The notes beneath the pieces were generated by a model, which saw only the letters and a list, made by a program, of their open reading frames with translations, was not told where the DNA came from and ran no database searches. Positions 51,907-60,655 of a DNA stretch of 64,000 nt are shown in pieces. This DNA comes from JAEZDR01 sp039811185. Its GTDB lineage: Bacteria; Bacteroidota; Bacteroidia; Chitinophagales; Chitinophagaceae. The position numbers were made by a program, and so were the translations under genes. How positions within the stretch are numbered: position 1 is the stretch's first letter; the number at the start of each line of letters is the position of its first letter. The stretch is from contig JBDHYF010000003.1 in assembly GCA_039811185.1 (NCBI GenBank), forward strand, positions 1 through 64,000. The letters are read 5' to 3'.

Positions 51907-53559
51907 TTATTGATAAAGATATTCGTAGTATTCGTGCGCCATGCGGTTGCTGTCGAATTGAAAGCGTACATCGCGCATTCCGTTTTTAGTAATTTGTCTC
52001 CACGTTTCAAATTCTTCATAGTAAAGCGGGAGAATCTGCGTCTCGAGCATCGAGTACAATTTATCCAAATCGTATTCATCCTGCTGATGTACGGTCATGG
52101 CATCGTAGTTTGCCTTAGGAATTACAAAGCCGTTATTGCCCTGATTTACAAACTCAGGAATCCACCCATCATCTGTAGAAAAATTCACTGAACCATTCAT
52201 TGCCGCCGTCATACCGCTGGTGCCGGATGCTTCCCGAGGTACGCGTGGATTGTTTAACCAAAGATCGGAGGCTTGTTTCAGACGCTTGCTCAGCGATAAT
52301 TCATATCCGATTAACACCGCCATATTTCTGTAGTCTTTGGAAGTATGCACGAGCGAATCGAACTGGCTGATGGCGGGATAATCTACGGGATAGGGTTTTC
52401 CGGCGTAGATAATTTGAACGGGATATTTTGCGTTGGAGGTAAGTTTATTAAACCGTTCAATGTTTTGGATAAGGAAGTCGGCCCGCTTATAACCGGCAAA
52501 TCTGCGCGCCCATACGATGGTGAAAACCTTGGGATCGAATATTTTTCCGGTTTGGTCGGCAACAATTTCAAACGCCCTTTTCTTCAGATAAAATTTCCTG
52601 TCATCGAAGGCCCAGTCGTTATTTTCCTCCATCGCCCGATAGAGTTGTTTATCAGCCCAGTACTTCCAGTTTTGGGCGTTGGTAATAGAAATGATCGGGC
52701 AGATATTATCGTATTTATTCCACATGGCACGCGAAACTTCACCATGCAGTTGTGATACACCGTTAGCAAGATGCGCCATGCGCAAAGCAGCAAGGCTGTG
52801 ATTAAATTCATCGCCCTCAATACCGGTAATCCGCTTCACTTCGCTGAGTGGCAGTCCGCAGAAGAAGCTCATCTTATCTAACAAATGAAAATCATGTTTC
52901 TCGTTTCCGGCTTCTTCCGGTGTGTGTGTGGTGAACACCAGTTTTTGCTTCAGCGTATCGATGTTTTTGTATTTGTTGAACAAGTAAAAAGCAGAAGAAA
53001 TGCCATGCGCTTCGTTCAGGTGATATAAATCGGGATTAAAATTTAGTTCATCAATCAGTTTTGCACCGCCAACGCCCAACACAATAAACTGCGCCACTTT
53101 GGTGGCGACGTTCGCGTCATATAATCTATGGGTGATGGTCTGGGAAAGATGATCGTTTTCCGGTAAATCCGTCGACAGTAAGAACAAGGGGGCTGACTTA
53201 AAAACTTCCGGATTTAAGTAATATGCTTTTATCCAGACCGGATGATCGTGAATGGTTATTTGAAATTTGATGTTGGTGTCTTCCAGGAAACTGTATTGTT
53301 TTTCCATCCAGGTTACCTGCAACGTCTGATCCTGATTGCGCGCCTGATCGTAATATCCGTATTTCCAAAGTATGCCGATGCCAATTAGATTCTGCTTGAG
53401 TTCGTATGCACTTCTTAAATGTGAGCCGGACAAAAATCCTAATCCTCCGCTATAAATTTTTAAAGGCTGGTGGATGGCGTACTCCATCGAAAAATATGCA
53501 ATCTTTTTGGTGTAACGGCTGTCGGCCTCGTAGGGAAGTTTAAAATTTTTAAAGTCCAT
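51907..53559 (-). CDS. Alpha-glucan phosphorylase-like protein lacking the PLP lysine
   Basis: A 550-aa GT35-fold protein of the short alpha-glucan phosphorylase group. The N-terminal domain has YFSMEYAIHQPLKIYSGGLGFLSGSHLRSA, HLNEAHGISSAF and FTTHTPEEAGNEKHDF; the C-terminal domain has WARRFAGYKRADFL and PREASGTSGMTAAMNGSVNF. In phosphorylases the position of the Thr (codon ACG, 52207-52209) is the lysine that binds pyridoxal phosphate. Losing it suggests either a non-PLP glycosyltransferase or a regulatory protein. Other members from this phylum seem to share the change, so it may define a subfamily. A role in glycogen metabolism is inferred. Confidence 0.85.
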   Translation of the reverse strand: MDFKNFKLPYEADSRYTKKIAYFSMEYAIHQPLKIYSGGLGFLSGSHLRSAYELKQNLIGIGILWKYGYYDQARNQDQTLQVTWMEKQYSFLEDTNIKFQITIHDHPVWIKAYYLNPEVFKSAPLFLLSTDLPENDHLSQTITHRLYDANVATKVAQFIVLGVGGAKLIDELNFNPDLYHLNEAHGISSAFYLFNKYKNIDTLKQKLVFTTHTPEEAGNEKHDFHLLDKMSFFCGLPLSEVKRITGIEGDEFNHSLAALRMAHLANGVSQLHGEVSRAMWNKYDNICPIISITNAQNWKYWADKQLYRAMEENNDWAFDDRKFYLKKRAFEIVADQTGKIFDPKVFTIVWARRFAGYKRADFLIQNIERFNKLTSNAKYPVQIIYAGKPYPVDYPAISQFDSLVHTSKDYRNMAVLIGYELSLSKRLKQASDLWLNNPRVPREASGTSGMTAAMNGSVNFSTDDGWIPEFVNQGNNGFVIPKANYDAMTVHQQDEYDLDKLYSMLETQILPLYYEEFETWRQITKNGMRDVRFQFDSNRMAHEYYEYLYQ

Positions 53560-53644
53560 AATGCTCTTCTTTATTTAAATAACTGAGGTGCAAATTAAGG
53601 GTTAAAAGCTAATATGTACATTTTACACATTGCAATCTTTTTAT

Positions 53645-54586
53645 TTACTTTTTTTTCAATTCTGTTTTCCGGTATTCATCATCGAAAAAACAAGTAATTC
53701 CGCGGTGGTTGCCGCAACTGCCGCGTTCTTTTATCTTCACCAACTTTGGTTGAAAAGTAAAGTCCATCACACAAGGGTCGCCATTTTTCGAGTACACGGC
53801 TTTCTTATCTTTTATTTCGATGGAGCCTTTCAATTCGCCCTTGCAGTCTTTTTTTGTAAAAAAGATGAAGAACATATAATGGTTTTCGTCTTTGCCATCG
53901 CGAAGCGTGAGGATGTTGGAGTCGTTCTTTTTATAGTCGCCGCTGAACATATTTTTCCTTGGCAACGTATCAATCGGATTTACGAACGTTGGATTTGCCG
54001 GACTTGGTTTGTCTTCGTTCGAATCGTGAACGACCACCATAAAAACGGAAGCATCGTGGTTGTAGGCATAGGCATTACGGGTATATAACAAGTTGTTTCC
54101 GGACTTTTTTTGTTTGTAAATAGAAAAGGTGGGCTCGGAACTGATTGTAACTGCTTTTTGATAGCCGTCTGTTGTGGGCGATGCCATCAGCGTAAGAAAA
54201 TTCAGATAGTGCCCTCCTTCATCGAATACCACGGCCGACAGCAATTGTTTCTTTTTGGAGGCAGACAAAATGATGAAGTAAATTTCTTCCGATTCTTTAT
54301 TTCTCAGGTATCCTAAAATATGAAGCGGCGCTTCCTTTGCAACAGCAAGTTGTTTAAAAACGGAGTCAGGAAGTATCATTTTTAAATCTTCGCGATCATT
54401 TTTTTTACCGGCAGCCAAAGCGGCAAGGGCGGTATCTGAGATAGACGTACCGGAACGCATGGTTTCGGTCGCGTCGATGAGCGCTGCTATTTTATCTTTT
54501 TTTTCGTCGCCGGTGTTTTCGCCATTGCCGCACGACCAAATCAGAAAAGCGACTGTGCAAAGGAATAGCAGGCTTTTTAGTTGCAT
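53645..54586 (-). CDS. Lipoprotein of unknown function
   Basis: A 313-aa probable lipoprotein: MQLKSLLFLCTVAFLIWSCGNG with the lipid-acceptor Cys near residue 19. The body has no recognised domain; it contains many Lys and Asp, KKDCKGELKGSIEIKDKKA-like charged repeats and a Cys-rich tail (GSCGNHRGITCFF). The frame is open 47 codons upstream, but that extension has no signal peptide. It lies 32 bases downstream of aat and may be cotranscribed with clpS-aat, although a possible -7 element (minus-strand TATATTTA, 54601-54608) suggests its own promoter. Confidence 0.75.
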   Translation of the reverse strand: MQLKSLLFLCTVAFLIWSCGNGENTGDEKKDKIAALIDATETMRSGTSISDTALAALAAGKKNDREDLKMILPDSVFKQLAVAKEAPLHILGYLRNKESEEIYFIILSASKKKQLLSAVVFDEGGHYLNFLTLMASPTTDGYQKAVTISSEPTFSIYKQKKSGNNLLYTRNAYAYNHDASVFMVVVHDSNEDKPSPANPTFVNPIDTLPRKNMFSGDYKKNDSNILTLRDGKDENHYMFFIFFTKKDCKGELKGSIEIKDKKAVYSKNGDPCVMDFTFQPKLVKIKERGSCGNHRGITCFFDDEYRKTELKKK

Positions 54587-54618
54587 AATTTCTTTTTGGG
54601 TAAATATAATACTTGATG

Positions 54619-55275
54619 CTAAAGGCGATTCTGCACTCCTGCATTTTCGGTGATGATTTCGATGAATTTTTTCCGTGAAATAAACTCGGCGCCCAGCGTT
54701 TTTAAATGATTGCTGTAAACCTGACAATCAATAATAACAATGCCTGCGTTTTTAAGTTGTTCAGTGAGCGTGATGAATGCAAACTTGCTTGCGTTTGCTT
54801 TTTTGCTAAACATACTCTCGCCAAAAAACACTTTGCCCATCAGTATGCCGTACAAGCCGCCTACAAGTGCGTTCTCAAAAAAAGCTTCTGCGCTAACAGC
54901 ATAACCTAACTTATGCAACCGGATAAAACTTTTTATCACCGAGGGATTTATCCAGGTGCCGGCTTCCTTCCGCTCCGCGTAGGCACAGCCGTTCAGAACA
55001 TCTTCAAACGCAGCGTTATAGCGGTATTCAAAAACCTGCTGTTTTAGAACCTGCCGCATGCTTTTACTGATCTTAATTTTTTCCGGATAAAGAACGAAAC
55101 GGGGGTCGGGGCTCCACCACAAAGGAACTTCGCCGTCGTACCATGGAAAAATTCCCCTCGAATAAGCAAGCAGTAAACGTTCGGGGCAAAGATCGCCGCC
55201 CATCGCCAGCAAGCCGTCGTCAAGCGCATTCTCCACCTTGGGAAACCAAAGCTTTTCGTCGAGAACAGAAATCAT
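54619..55275 (-). CDS. aat: Leucyl/phenylalanyl-tRNA-protein transferase
   Basis: A 218-aa enzyme that adds Leu or Phe to N-terminal Arg or Lys of proteins, creating an N-degron. It has the L/F-transferase core FPWYDGEVPLWWSPDPRFVL, GLYGILMGKVFFGESMFS and IIDCQVYSNHLKTLGAE. It starts 9 bases after clpS, so adaptor and transferase form an N-end-rule operon. Confidence 0.96.
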   Translation of the reverse strand: MISVLDEKLWFPKVENALDDGLLAMGGDLCPERLLLAYSRGIFPWYDGEVPLWWSPDPRFVLYPEKIKISKSMRQVLKQQVFEYRYNAAFEDVLNGCAYAERKEAGTWINPSVIKSFIRLHKLGYAVSAEAFFENALVGGLYGILMGKVFFGESMFSKKANASKFAFITLTEQLKNAGIVIIDCQVYSNHLKTLGAEFISRKKFIEIITENAGVQNRL

Positions 55276-55284
55276 TGGTTTAGG

Positions 55285-55581
55285 TTAGGAAGCTGCCTCC
55301 ACCGTTGCACCGATGCCCCGGTCGGTAATGGCTTCGCACAATGGCTTAAGATCATTGTAGTCGCCATTCTTCACCGCATATTTTCCTTTTGTATGAATGA
55401 TCATGGCGCATTGCTCGGCCTGTTCGGGTGAGTGTTCGCAGATGTCGATCAGAGCTTCAATTACGTGTTCGAATGTGTTCACCTCGTCATTCCAAACTAT
55501 CAGCTGATATATTTTTTTTAAAACAGCGGCTGTATGCGTGCCCGCGATCTTTTTAATTTTCGTTCCTCCCATCTGAGTCAT
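55285..55581 (-). CDS. clpS: ClpS adaptor for N-degron substrates
   Basis: A 98-aa adaptor that binds N-terminal Leu, Phe, Trp or Tyr and delivers proteins to ClpAP/ClpCP. The conserved core is IVWNDEVNTFEHVIEALI with Asn and Asp of the binding pocket, then AMIIHTKGKYAVKNGDYNDL. The promoter -7 TAAATTTG (minus strand, 55586-55593) is only 4 bases from the ATG, so the mRNA is almost leaderless or the ATG at 55572 is used. The pair clpS-aat is conserved. Confidence 0.95.
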   Translation of the reverse strand: MTQMGGTKIKKIAGTHTAAVLKKIYQLIVWNDEVNTFEHVIEALIDICEHSPEQAEQCAMIIHTKGKYAVKNGDYNDLKPLCEAITDRGIGATVEAAS

Positions 55582-55585
55582 TGCA

Positions 55586-55593
55586 CAAATTTA
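55586..55593 (-). promoter_or_regulatory. clpS-aat -7 element
   Basis: Minus-strand TAAATTTG, exact consensus, 4 bases upstream of the clpS ATG. Confidence 0.5.
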
Positions 55594-55762
55594 CAGGTTC
55601 AAATAAAGTTAGAGACCAATAAAATGCTAATGTAAGTAAATCACCAAGTCTTAAAAAACATTCGTCGGGCTTCGCTGAAAGCCATACGGAGAGCAGCTTT
55701 GCGCGTTCTTGGCATGTTTTTAGAAATATCACAAACATTATTAACCAAAAAAATGATGAGTT

Positions 55763-55930
55763 ATGTTAAGATGGACAGTAATATTTCTGGTGATAGCGAT
55801 TATAGCCGCGATCTTTGGTTTTGGTGGAATCGCTGCAGGGGCTGCAGGCATAGCAAAATTTCTCTTTTGGGCCTTCATCGTTTTGTTTGTTCTCTCGCTG
55901 ATTTTTGGAAGAAGAACAACCGACGTATAG
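55763..55930 (+). CDS. DUF1328/YtjA small membrane protein
   Basis: A 55-aa protein starting MLRWTVIFLVIAIIAAIFGF with two hydrophobic helices and a GGIAAGAAGIAKFLFW stretch, ending FGRRTTDV. It matches the DUF1328 (YtjA) family exactly in length and pattern. The family is of unknown function and often stress-induced. It has its own terminator (55948-55988). It was found by reading the sequence directly, as it is short. Confidence 0.85.
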   Translation: MLRWTVIFLVIAIIAAIFGFGGIAAGAAGIAKFLFWAFIVLFVLSLIFGRRTTDV

Positions 55931-55947
55931 CCTGTTCAATACCAGGG

Positions 55948-55988
55948 TAGATGCAACTCGTCAGTGAATGAGTTGCATCTATTTTTTT
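55948..55988 (+). terminator. Terminator of the DUF1328 gene
   Basis: Perfect 12-bp stem TAGATGCAACTC/GAGTTGCATCTA (arms 55948-55959 and 55970-55981) followed by seven T residues. The right arm overlaps the stop codon of the convergent SprT gene. Confidence 0.9.
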
Positions 55989-56602
55989 ACAGGAAGCACT
56001 TCATAAATTTCGCTGAACGAATAGATGTTTTTTGTTTTCACTTCCTCACAACGGTAGCGCGTCCGCTTTTTTTCCAGTATCCTGAATACACGCCCGTCTT
56101 TCGTTTGAAAGCTGCTCCCAACGCTCAGTTGATGAATCATGCAGGTATCCGGATGCTTGTCCTCATCATATTTTCTTAATGTCTTCAGTAAGGCAGTTTC
56201 GCCGTTTGCGGTAGCAGACGGGTTGATGAGCGTGCGTTGCAGTGCAAGTTCAATTTCCTGCGGAAAAATTTTCAACCGGATAAAATCAACCAGCAAGGCG
56301 CTGTAATTTCTCTTCCACTCCCGTCCGTGCGATTCAACGGTGTTGCCGAACTGCGTATAGGTGAGCAGATGCGCTATCTCGTGCAAGAGGGTAATCAAAA
56401 ATTCAAACTTATTCAGGTTCCCGTTTACGCTGATGCGATGATTTTTCTGGTGGGACGCATGACGATAGTCGCCAAGAACGGTTTTCCTCGCCCGGCTAAT
56501 CGTTAAATGAATATGGTAGTTCTGAATGTACTGTAACAGCAGATCGAAGCTGCCTTCAGGTATAAACGACTTCAGTTGCGACAGCGGATGTTCGGTTTTC
56601 AT
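55979..56602 (-). CDS. SprT-like zinc metalloprotease
   Basis: A 207-aa protein with the SprT metal site LLHEIAHLL (HExxH, about residues 73-81) and a third ligand in the following ESHGREWKRNY. This is the Zn-peptidase core of Spartan/SprT proteins, which in eukaryotes cut DNA-protein crosslinks; the bacterial role is unclear. The remaining C-terminus includes a basic RILEKKRTRYRCEE stretch. It is the last gene of a coupled four-gene operon; it overlaps the upstream membrane protein by 4 bases. Confidence 0.82.
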   Translation of the reverse strand: MKTEHPLSQLKSFIPEGSFDLLLQYIQNYHIHLTISRARKTVLGDYRHASHQKNHRISVNGNLNKFEFLITLLHEIAHLLTYTQFGNTVESHGREWKRNYSALLVDFIRLKIFPQEIELALQRTLINPSATANGETALLKTLRKYDEDKHPDTCMIHQLSVGSSFQTKDGRVFRILEKKRTRYRCEEVKTKNIYSFSEIYEVLPVKK

Positions 56603-56985
56603 TTTTTGCTGTTGAGCTGCATAGCATACTTCACATCGAAAATGGTATAAAAAACATAAAGTGCCATGCCGGCAAAAATGGCTTTTATGTTCGGATTTTC
56701 TCTGTGCAGATAAAGATAAACGATGGTTGCAGCAGCGAGTACAAACAACTTAAGGGAAGTAGCACCCATAATGCTTCTAACCAACACATTTGGATTGGGG
56801 TTTTTTGAAGCGCGTATATGAAGCACATGACTGATAACCGACAAAGCAAACATCAATATGTTGGCGCCCGTTACAACGCGGTAATCGATATTGTTTCGAT
56901 GCAGATAGTCTTGCAGTAGATAAATGACTACGCTAAATAAGATAAACAGTGTTATACCCGAAAAGATTCCTGAGCCTTTTTTCAT
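56599..56985 (-). CDS. Small membrane protein of the ATP synthase-associated type
   Basis: A 128-aa protein with four hydrophobic helices. In other Bacteroidota, similarly placed genes lie between AtpZ and atpB. The first Met of the longest frame (57012) would overlap AtpZ heavily; the ATG at 56985, 1 base after the AtpZ stop, is chosen. Coupled to SprT by a 4-base overlap. Function unknown. Confidence 0.6.
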   Translation of the reverse strand: MKKGSGIFSGITLFILFSVVIYLLQDYLHRNNIDYRVVTGANILMFALSVISHVLHIRASKNPNPNVLVRSIMGATSLKLFVLAAATIVYLYLHRENPNIKAIFAGMALYVFYTIFDVKYAMQLNSKK

Positions 56986-56986
56986 T

Positions 56987-57193
56987 TTATTTTTTTGAAG
57001 TATCCTGAACAATTTTAAATATCAGATAGCAAATGATCAGCACCGGAAGCAACCAAACAAAAACCGGAAAGCCGATGGTCATTTTTCGGTCGGCAATATA
57101 GCCCAACCATGTGGCAACGGCTATTGCAGCTACCAATTGAAAGCTAAGTCCGGCGTATTTAAATAAGAGCTTTTTGTTAGAAGGCGTTTCCAT
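56987..57193 (-). CDS. AtpZ/AtpI-family protein
   Basis: A 68-aa two-helix membrane protein with the AtpZ pattern: LFKYAGLSFQLVAAIAVATWLGYIADRK and a second helix VFVWLLPVLIICYLIF. Such proteins are normally encoded ahead of atpB and may bring Mg2+ or assist ring assembly of ATP synthase. Here no atp subunit follows. The longest frame starts with TTG at 57196; the ATG at 57193 overlaps the upstream stop by 1 base (TGATG), typical of translational coupling. Confidence 0.75.
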   Translation of the reverse strand: METPSNKKLLFKYAGLSFQLVAAIAVATWLGYIADRKMTIGFPVFVWLLPVLIICYLIFKIVQDTSKK

Positions 57194-57588
57194 CAATCGG
57201 TAGAAATTTCAAGGTCGGGAACCAAAATAGCAGTTGTGTCCTGAAGTATGGGTTCGCCTCCCGCGAGCACTGATTTTATACTTTGCAGATATTGATCTTT
57301 ATACCTGATTTCCTGTTGAAGCGAATCGGTTTTTATTTTAAGTACCTGTAGTTGACGCAGGCTGTTTTTTGTGCCGTAGCCGGGTATGTAATATTTTAAA
57401 GGTGTTAGTACAAGCAGCGCCACCGTAAAGCCTACCAAAATAATAAAGAGCATACTGAAGCTTACATACACGCTAACCCGGGTTAGTTTAAAGGTTACCA
57501 CTTCTTCATACGTATCGTCATTAATAATTACAAAGCGATAACGGCTTTTTAATCGTTTCAACTGAGAGGGTGGTTGTTGCTCCGGCAT
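57193..57588 (-). CDS. Single-span membrane protein resembling an M23 peptidase N-terminus
   Basis: A 131-aa protein: a basic cytoplasmic N-terminus (LKRLKSRYRFVIINDDTYEEVVTFKLTR), one membrane helix (about 41-62), and a coiled coil (LRQLQVLKIKTDSLQQEIRYKDQYL). This is the N-terminal layout of Bacteroidota M23 endopeptidase proteins, but the peptidase domain is absent. It may be a stand-alone family member rather than a truncation, since its operon neighbours are intact. First gene of the coupled operon. Exact -7 TAAATTTG (minus strand, 57597-57604) lies 8 bases upstream, so the mRNA is nearly leaderless. Confidence 0.65.
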   Translation of the reverse strand: MPEQQPPSQLKRLKSRYRFVIINDDTYEEVVTFKLTRVSVYVSFSMLFIILVGFTVALLVLTPLKYYIPGYGTKNSLRQLQVLKIKTDSLQQEIRYKDQYLQSIKSVLAGGEPILQDTTAILVPDLEISTD

Positions 57589-57596
57589 AATAACTA

Positions 57597-57604
57597 CAAA
57601 TTTA
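57597..57604 (-). promoter_or_regulatory. -7 element of the AtpZ-SprT operon
   Basis: Minus-strand TAAATTTG, exact consensus, 8 bases before the ATG at 57588. Confidence 0.5.
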
Positions 57605-57660
57605 TGGTTTGCTTTTGTAGTGAATCATCTGCAAAATGCGAAATAACTGTACATTTAAAA

Positions 57661-57668
57661 TATTTTTG
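57661..57668 (+). promoter_or_regulatory. -7 element of the porW-like gene
   Basis: TATTTTTG, an exact consensus match, 43 bases upstream of the ATG at 57712; no clear -33 element. Confidence 0.45.
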
Positions 57669-57711
57669 GCGCCCCAACGTTTTTCAACCGACATAAAATA
57701 TCAGAAGCTGA

Positions 57712-60636
57712 ATGAGTTTTCGAAAGTGTTTTTTGCTGTTACTTCATTTCTCCTTTTTTTCAGTGGTGTGCGGGCAGGCATATACAGAAATCGGGTTCAA
57801 AGACAAACCCAAGCGTTTTGAAAACAAGCGCCTGCGTGCGGAGAAAACGGGCGACAAAAAATTTGGCGTTATAACACGTGTGTTTCAGAATAACTTTTCG
57901 CACTACAATTATTATTTTAATGCAAACGCCAAGCTAAACGAAATTTATGCGCGGGCAAAGGCGAGCTTTAAAGACGACTATACCAAACTGCTTCCCTACT
58001 ATAATTACAGCCTCGATGCAACAGCTCAGGAAAAAGATGAACTGGACAGCGTACTGTACAAAAGCACCGCCGGCATTGCACTTCACGATTTAAGAAGTAA
58101 CTGGGTCGATAACTTTTTAATGCTGATAGGACAAGTATATTTTTTAAAGAAAGACATGGACTCCGCCTATCAGATTTTTCAGTTTGTTAATTACGCTTAT
58201 GCACCGAAAGAAGACGGTGGATATGATGTGCCGATTGGCAGCAATGCCAGCAATACCGAGGGCATATTTACCATTGCAACAAACGAAAAGAAAACGTCGG
58301 CCGTAAATAAAACCGTTGGATTGCCACCGAGCCGGAACGAAGCGCTGTTATGGCTGTCGAGGGTTTTTATTGAAAGGAAGCAATATGGTGAAGCCATTGG
58401 TTTGCTGCAAATGCTGAACAACGATCCGCAGTTTCCCAAGAGGCTAAAGTACGATTTGGCCGAGTTGAACGGCTACTTATACTACCGTCAGGGCAGTTAC
58501 GACAGCGCGGCACATTTTATACTTGCATCGTTGAAAAAGGCAGAGAACAACACAGAGAAAGCGAGGAAGGAATTTTTAGCTGCACAACTGTATGCTTTTA
58601 CGGGGCAGCATGATTTAGCGGTAGAATTTTTTGAACGAAGCGCAAAGCACACAAACGATCCGGTGATGGAGGTAAATGCCAGTTTGAATGCGATAAAAAA
58701 CGGTAACCCCGGCGCCGGTGAAATTGATAAAAAGGTAAACGCATTGCTGAAAATGGCGCGGAAAGATCGTTATGATCAATACCGCGACGTTATTTACTAT
58801 ACAGCCGCAAAAGCACTGCTCGAAAACAATAAGTTGGAGGAGGCGAATGAAGTGCTGTTGAAGAGTGTAAAGTATTCCGACAAAAACAATCAACAGAAAA
58901 ACCAATCGTTTCTTTTGCTCGGCGACATTCATTACGATTTGAAAAGGTTTTCGGCGGCGGGCGCGTTTTATGATAGCCTGAATATTTCGCTGCTGGCGGC
59001 CGCAGATGCAGCGCGCATCAACTACCGCAAACCCTTACTCAACCTACTTAATCAAAATATTCTCGACATCAAAAAGCAAGACAGCCTGCAATATGTGGCT
59101 ACACTATCCGATGCAGAACGCCGCGCTTTAGAAAAAAAAGAAAGAAAGAAAAACCGCAGGCGCGGAGGGAAGGAAGTGCCGGAAGAGGAGCCTTCTTATG
59201 GTTCGAGCGGCTTGTCCGGCAGCACGGTTCCAACCGGCGATCTTTTCTCCCCTGACGCGAAAGGCGGAGAGTGGTACTTTAACAGCCAGTCTTTAAAATC
59301 AAAAGGCTCGGTTAGCTTCGTACAAAAATGGGGTAAGCGGCCAAATGTTGACAACTGGCGTCGGCAGTCTGCCATTGAAACAACCATGCTGAATCCGCTC
59401 GGCCTTCAGTCCGACGTCTCGGATGTGGATGCACCGGTGGATGGAAAGCCGGAAAGCGATGAGAAAAAAATAGATATACTTCCGGTAACGCCTGAAGAAG
59501 TGAAAGCGTCCAACGCCATTATTAAGAAAGCCCTTTTTGATAATGCGGCTATTTATGGGGATGGGTTAGGTGAATATCCCGAAGCGGAGAAAACTTATCT
59601 CGAACTGCTGAATCGTTTCAATAATGAACTGGAGAATAAAGATGAAGTGCTGTTTCGTGCAATTTACGCCGCCAAAAAAAATGAACATCTTGCGCTGGCC
59701 GACTCGCTCATGAGCATTCTGAAGCAAAATTATAGTAACAGTACGTTCACCTTGCTGCAAACTAATCCACAGGCATATCAGCTTAAAAAAAGAATTGCCG
59801 CCGATGCGTATGAAAAAGTGTATAACCTGTTTATAGAAGGTGCGTTTTCCGAAGCTGTTGCAGCAAAGAAAAAAGCCGACAGCGTGTTTGGAAAAGACTA
59901 CTGGACGCAACAACTCTTGTTTATAGAAAGCATCTATTATGTACGTCAGAAAGAAGACAGCACTGCAATCGGGTTACTGAATGAACTGATAAAAAAAGAC
60001 AGTAAATCGCCTTTGGCTGAGCGCGCCGCAACAATGATTGATGTTTTAAAAAGAAGAAAGCAAATCGAAAACTATCTCACCAATCTTGAAATTGAAAGAA
60101 GAGAAGATAACTATACGCCGGTTGTGCATTTAAATTCTACCGAAATGGTTAGTGCGCCGCAAAAGCAGCCGGCTCCTAAACAGCCCACTGCTCCGATCGC
60201 GCCTAAAGAATTGAAAAACGATTCACTCTTTGTTCCTAAACAGCAGTTGTCTAACGGATATTCCTTCAACGTAAACCACAAGCAGTATGTTGCCGTGGTG
60301 CTGAATAAAGTTGAGCAAGTGTTTATAAACGAAGCGTCCAATTCATTCAGCCGTTACAATAAATCCAACTTTTACAACCAAACAATTCCTGCTTCTGTGG
60401 TGCCGGTAGATGCCGACAACAAACTGCTCCTGCTCGGGCCGTTTCCCAACGCAAGCGATGCCGTTACCTATGTTTCAAAGGTTAAGCCCGTTACATCGGC
60501 TCGTATTCTGCCCTGGCTCGAAAAAACAAAATATTACTTCATCATCATCAGCGATTCCAACTTAGACATCCTGAAAGAAAATAAAAACCTCGGCGAATAC
60601 CGGCAATTGTTAAATACGGTGTTGCCTGATTTATGA
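57712..60636 (+). CDS. porW: T9SS component PorW/SprE-like TPR protein
   Basis: A 974-aa TPR-rich protein of the PorW/SprE family, an outer-membrane-associated part of the type IX secretion system needed for gliding and secretion in related bacteria. A hydrophobic signal (residues 5-19) ends near Cys20, a weak lipobox (SVVCGQ). The conserved N-terminal region has FGVITRVFQNNFSHYNYYFNANAKLNEI and LLPYYNYSLDATAQEKDELD. TPR-like helices fill about 130-400 and 600-820, with a charged Lys/Arg linker near 470-490. pbp1A follows 19 bases later. A T9SS cargo is encoded at 38.7 kb. Confidence 0.88.
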   Translation: MSFRKCFLLLLHFSFFSVVCGQAYTEIGFKDKPKRFENKRLRAEKTGDKKFGVITRVFQNNFSHYNYYFNANAKLNEIYARAKASFKDDYTKLLPYYNYSLDATAQEKDELDSVLYKSTAGIALHDLRSNWVDNFLMLIGQVYFLKKDMDSAYQIFQFVNYAYAPKEDGGYDVPIGSNASNTEGIFTIATNEKKTSAVNKTVGLPPSRNEALLWLSRVFIERKQYGEAIGLLQMLNNDPQFPKRLKYDLAELNGYLYYRQGSYDSAAHFILASLKKAENNTEKARKEFLAAQLYAFTGQHDLAVEFFERSAKHTNDPVMEVNASLNAIKNGNPGAGEIDKKVNALLKMARKDRYDQYRDVIYYTAAKALLENNKLEEANEVLLKSVKYSDKNNQQKNQSFLLLGDIHYDLKRFSAAGAFYDSLNISLLAAADAARINYRKPLLNLLNQNILDIKKQDSLQYVATLSDAERRALEKKERKKNRRRGGKEVPEEEPSYGSSGLSGSTVPTGDLFSPDAKGGEWYFNSQSLKSKGSVSFVQKWGKRPNVDNWRRQSAIETTMLNPLGLQSDVSDVDAPVDGKPESDEKKIDILPVTPEEVKASNAIIKKALFDNAAIYGDGLGEYPEAEKTYLELLNRFNNELENKDEVLFRAIYAAKKNEHLALADSLMSILKQNYSNSTFTLLQTNPQAYQLKKRIAADAYEKVYNLFIEGAFSEAVAAKKKADSVFGKDYWTQQLLFIESIYYVRQKEDSTAIGLLNELIKKDSKSPLAERAATMIDVLKRRKQIENYLTNLEIERREDNYTPVVHLNSTEMVSAPQKQPAPKQPTAPIAPKELKNDSLFVPKQQLSNGYSFNVNHKQYVAVVLNKVEQVFINEASNSFSRYNKSNFYNQTIPASVVPVDADNKLLLLGPFPNASDAVTYVSKVKPVTSARILPWLEKTKYYFIIISDSNLDILKENKNLGEYRQLLNTVLPDL

Positions 60637-60655
60637 TGTTTTATCATTGCATTTT

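Noticed and set aside
55699..55950. 83-codon plus-strand frame in the gap before SprT
   Set aside because: The true gene in this interval is the DUF1328 frame at 55763-55930, which matches a known family; the longer frame overlaps it in another register.
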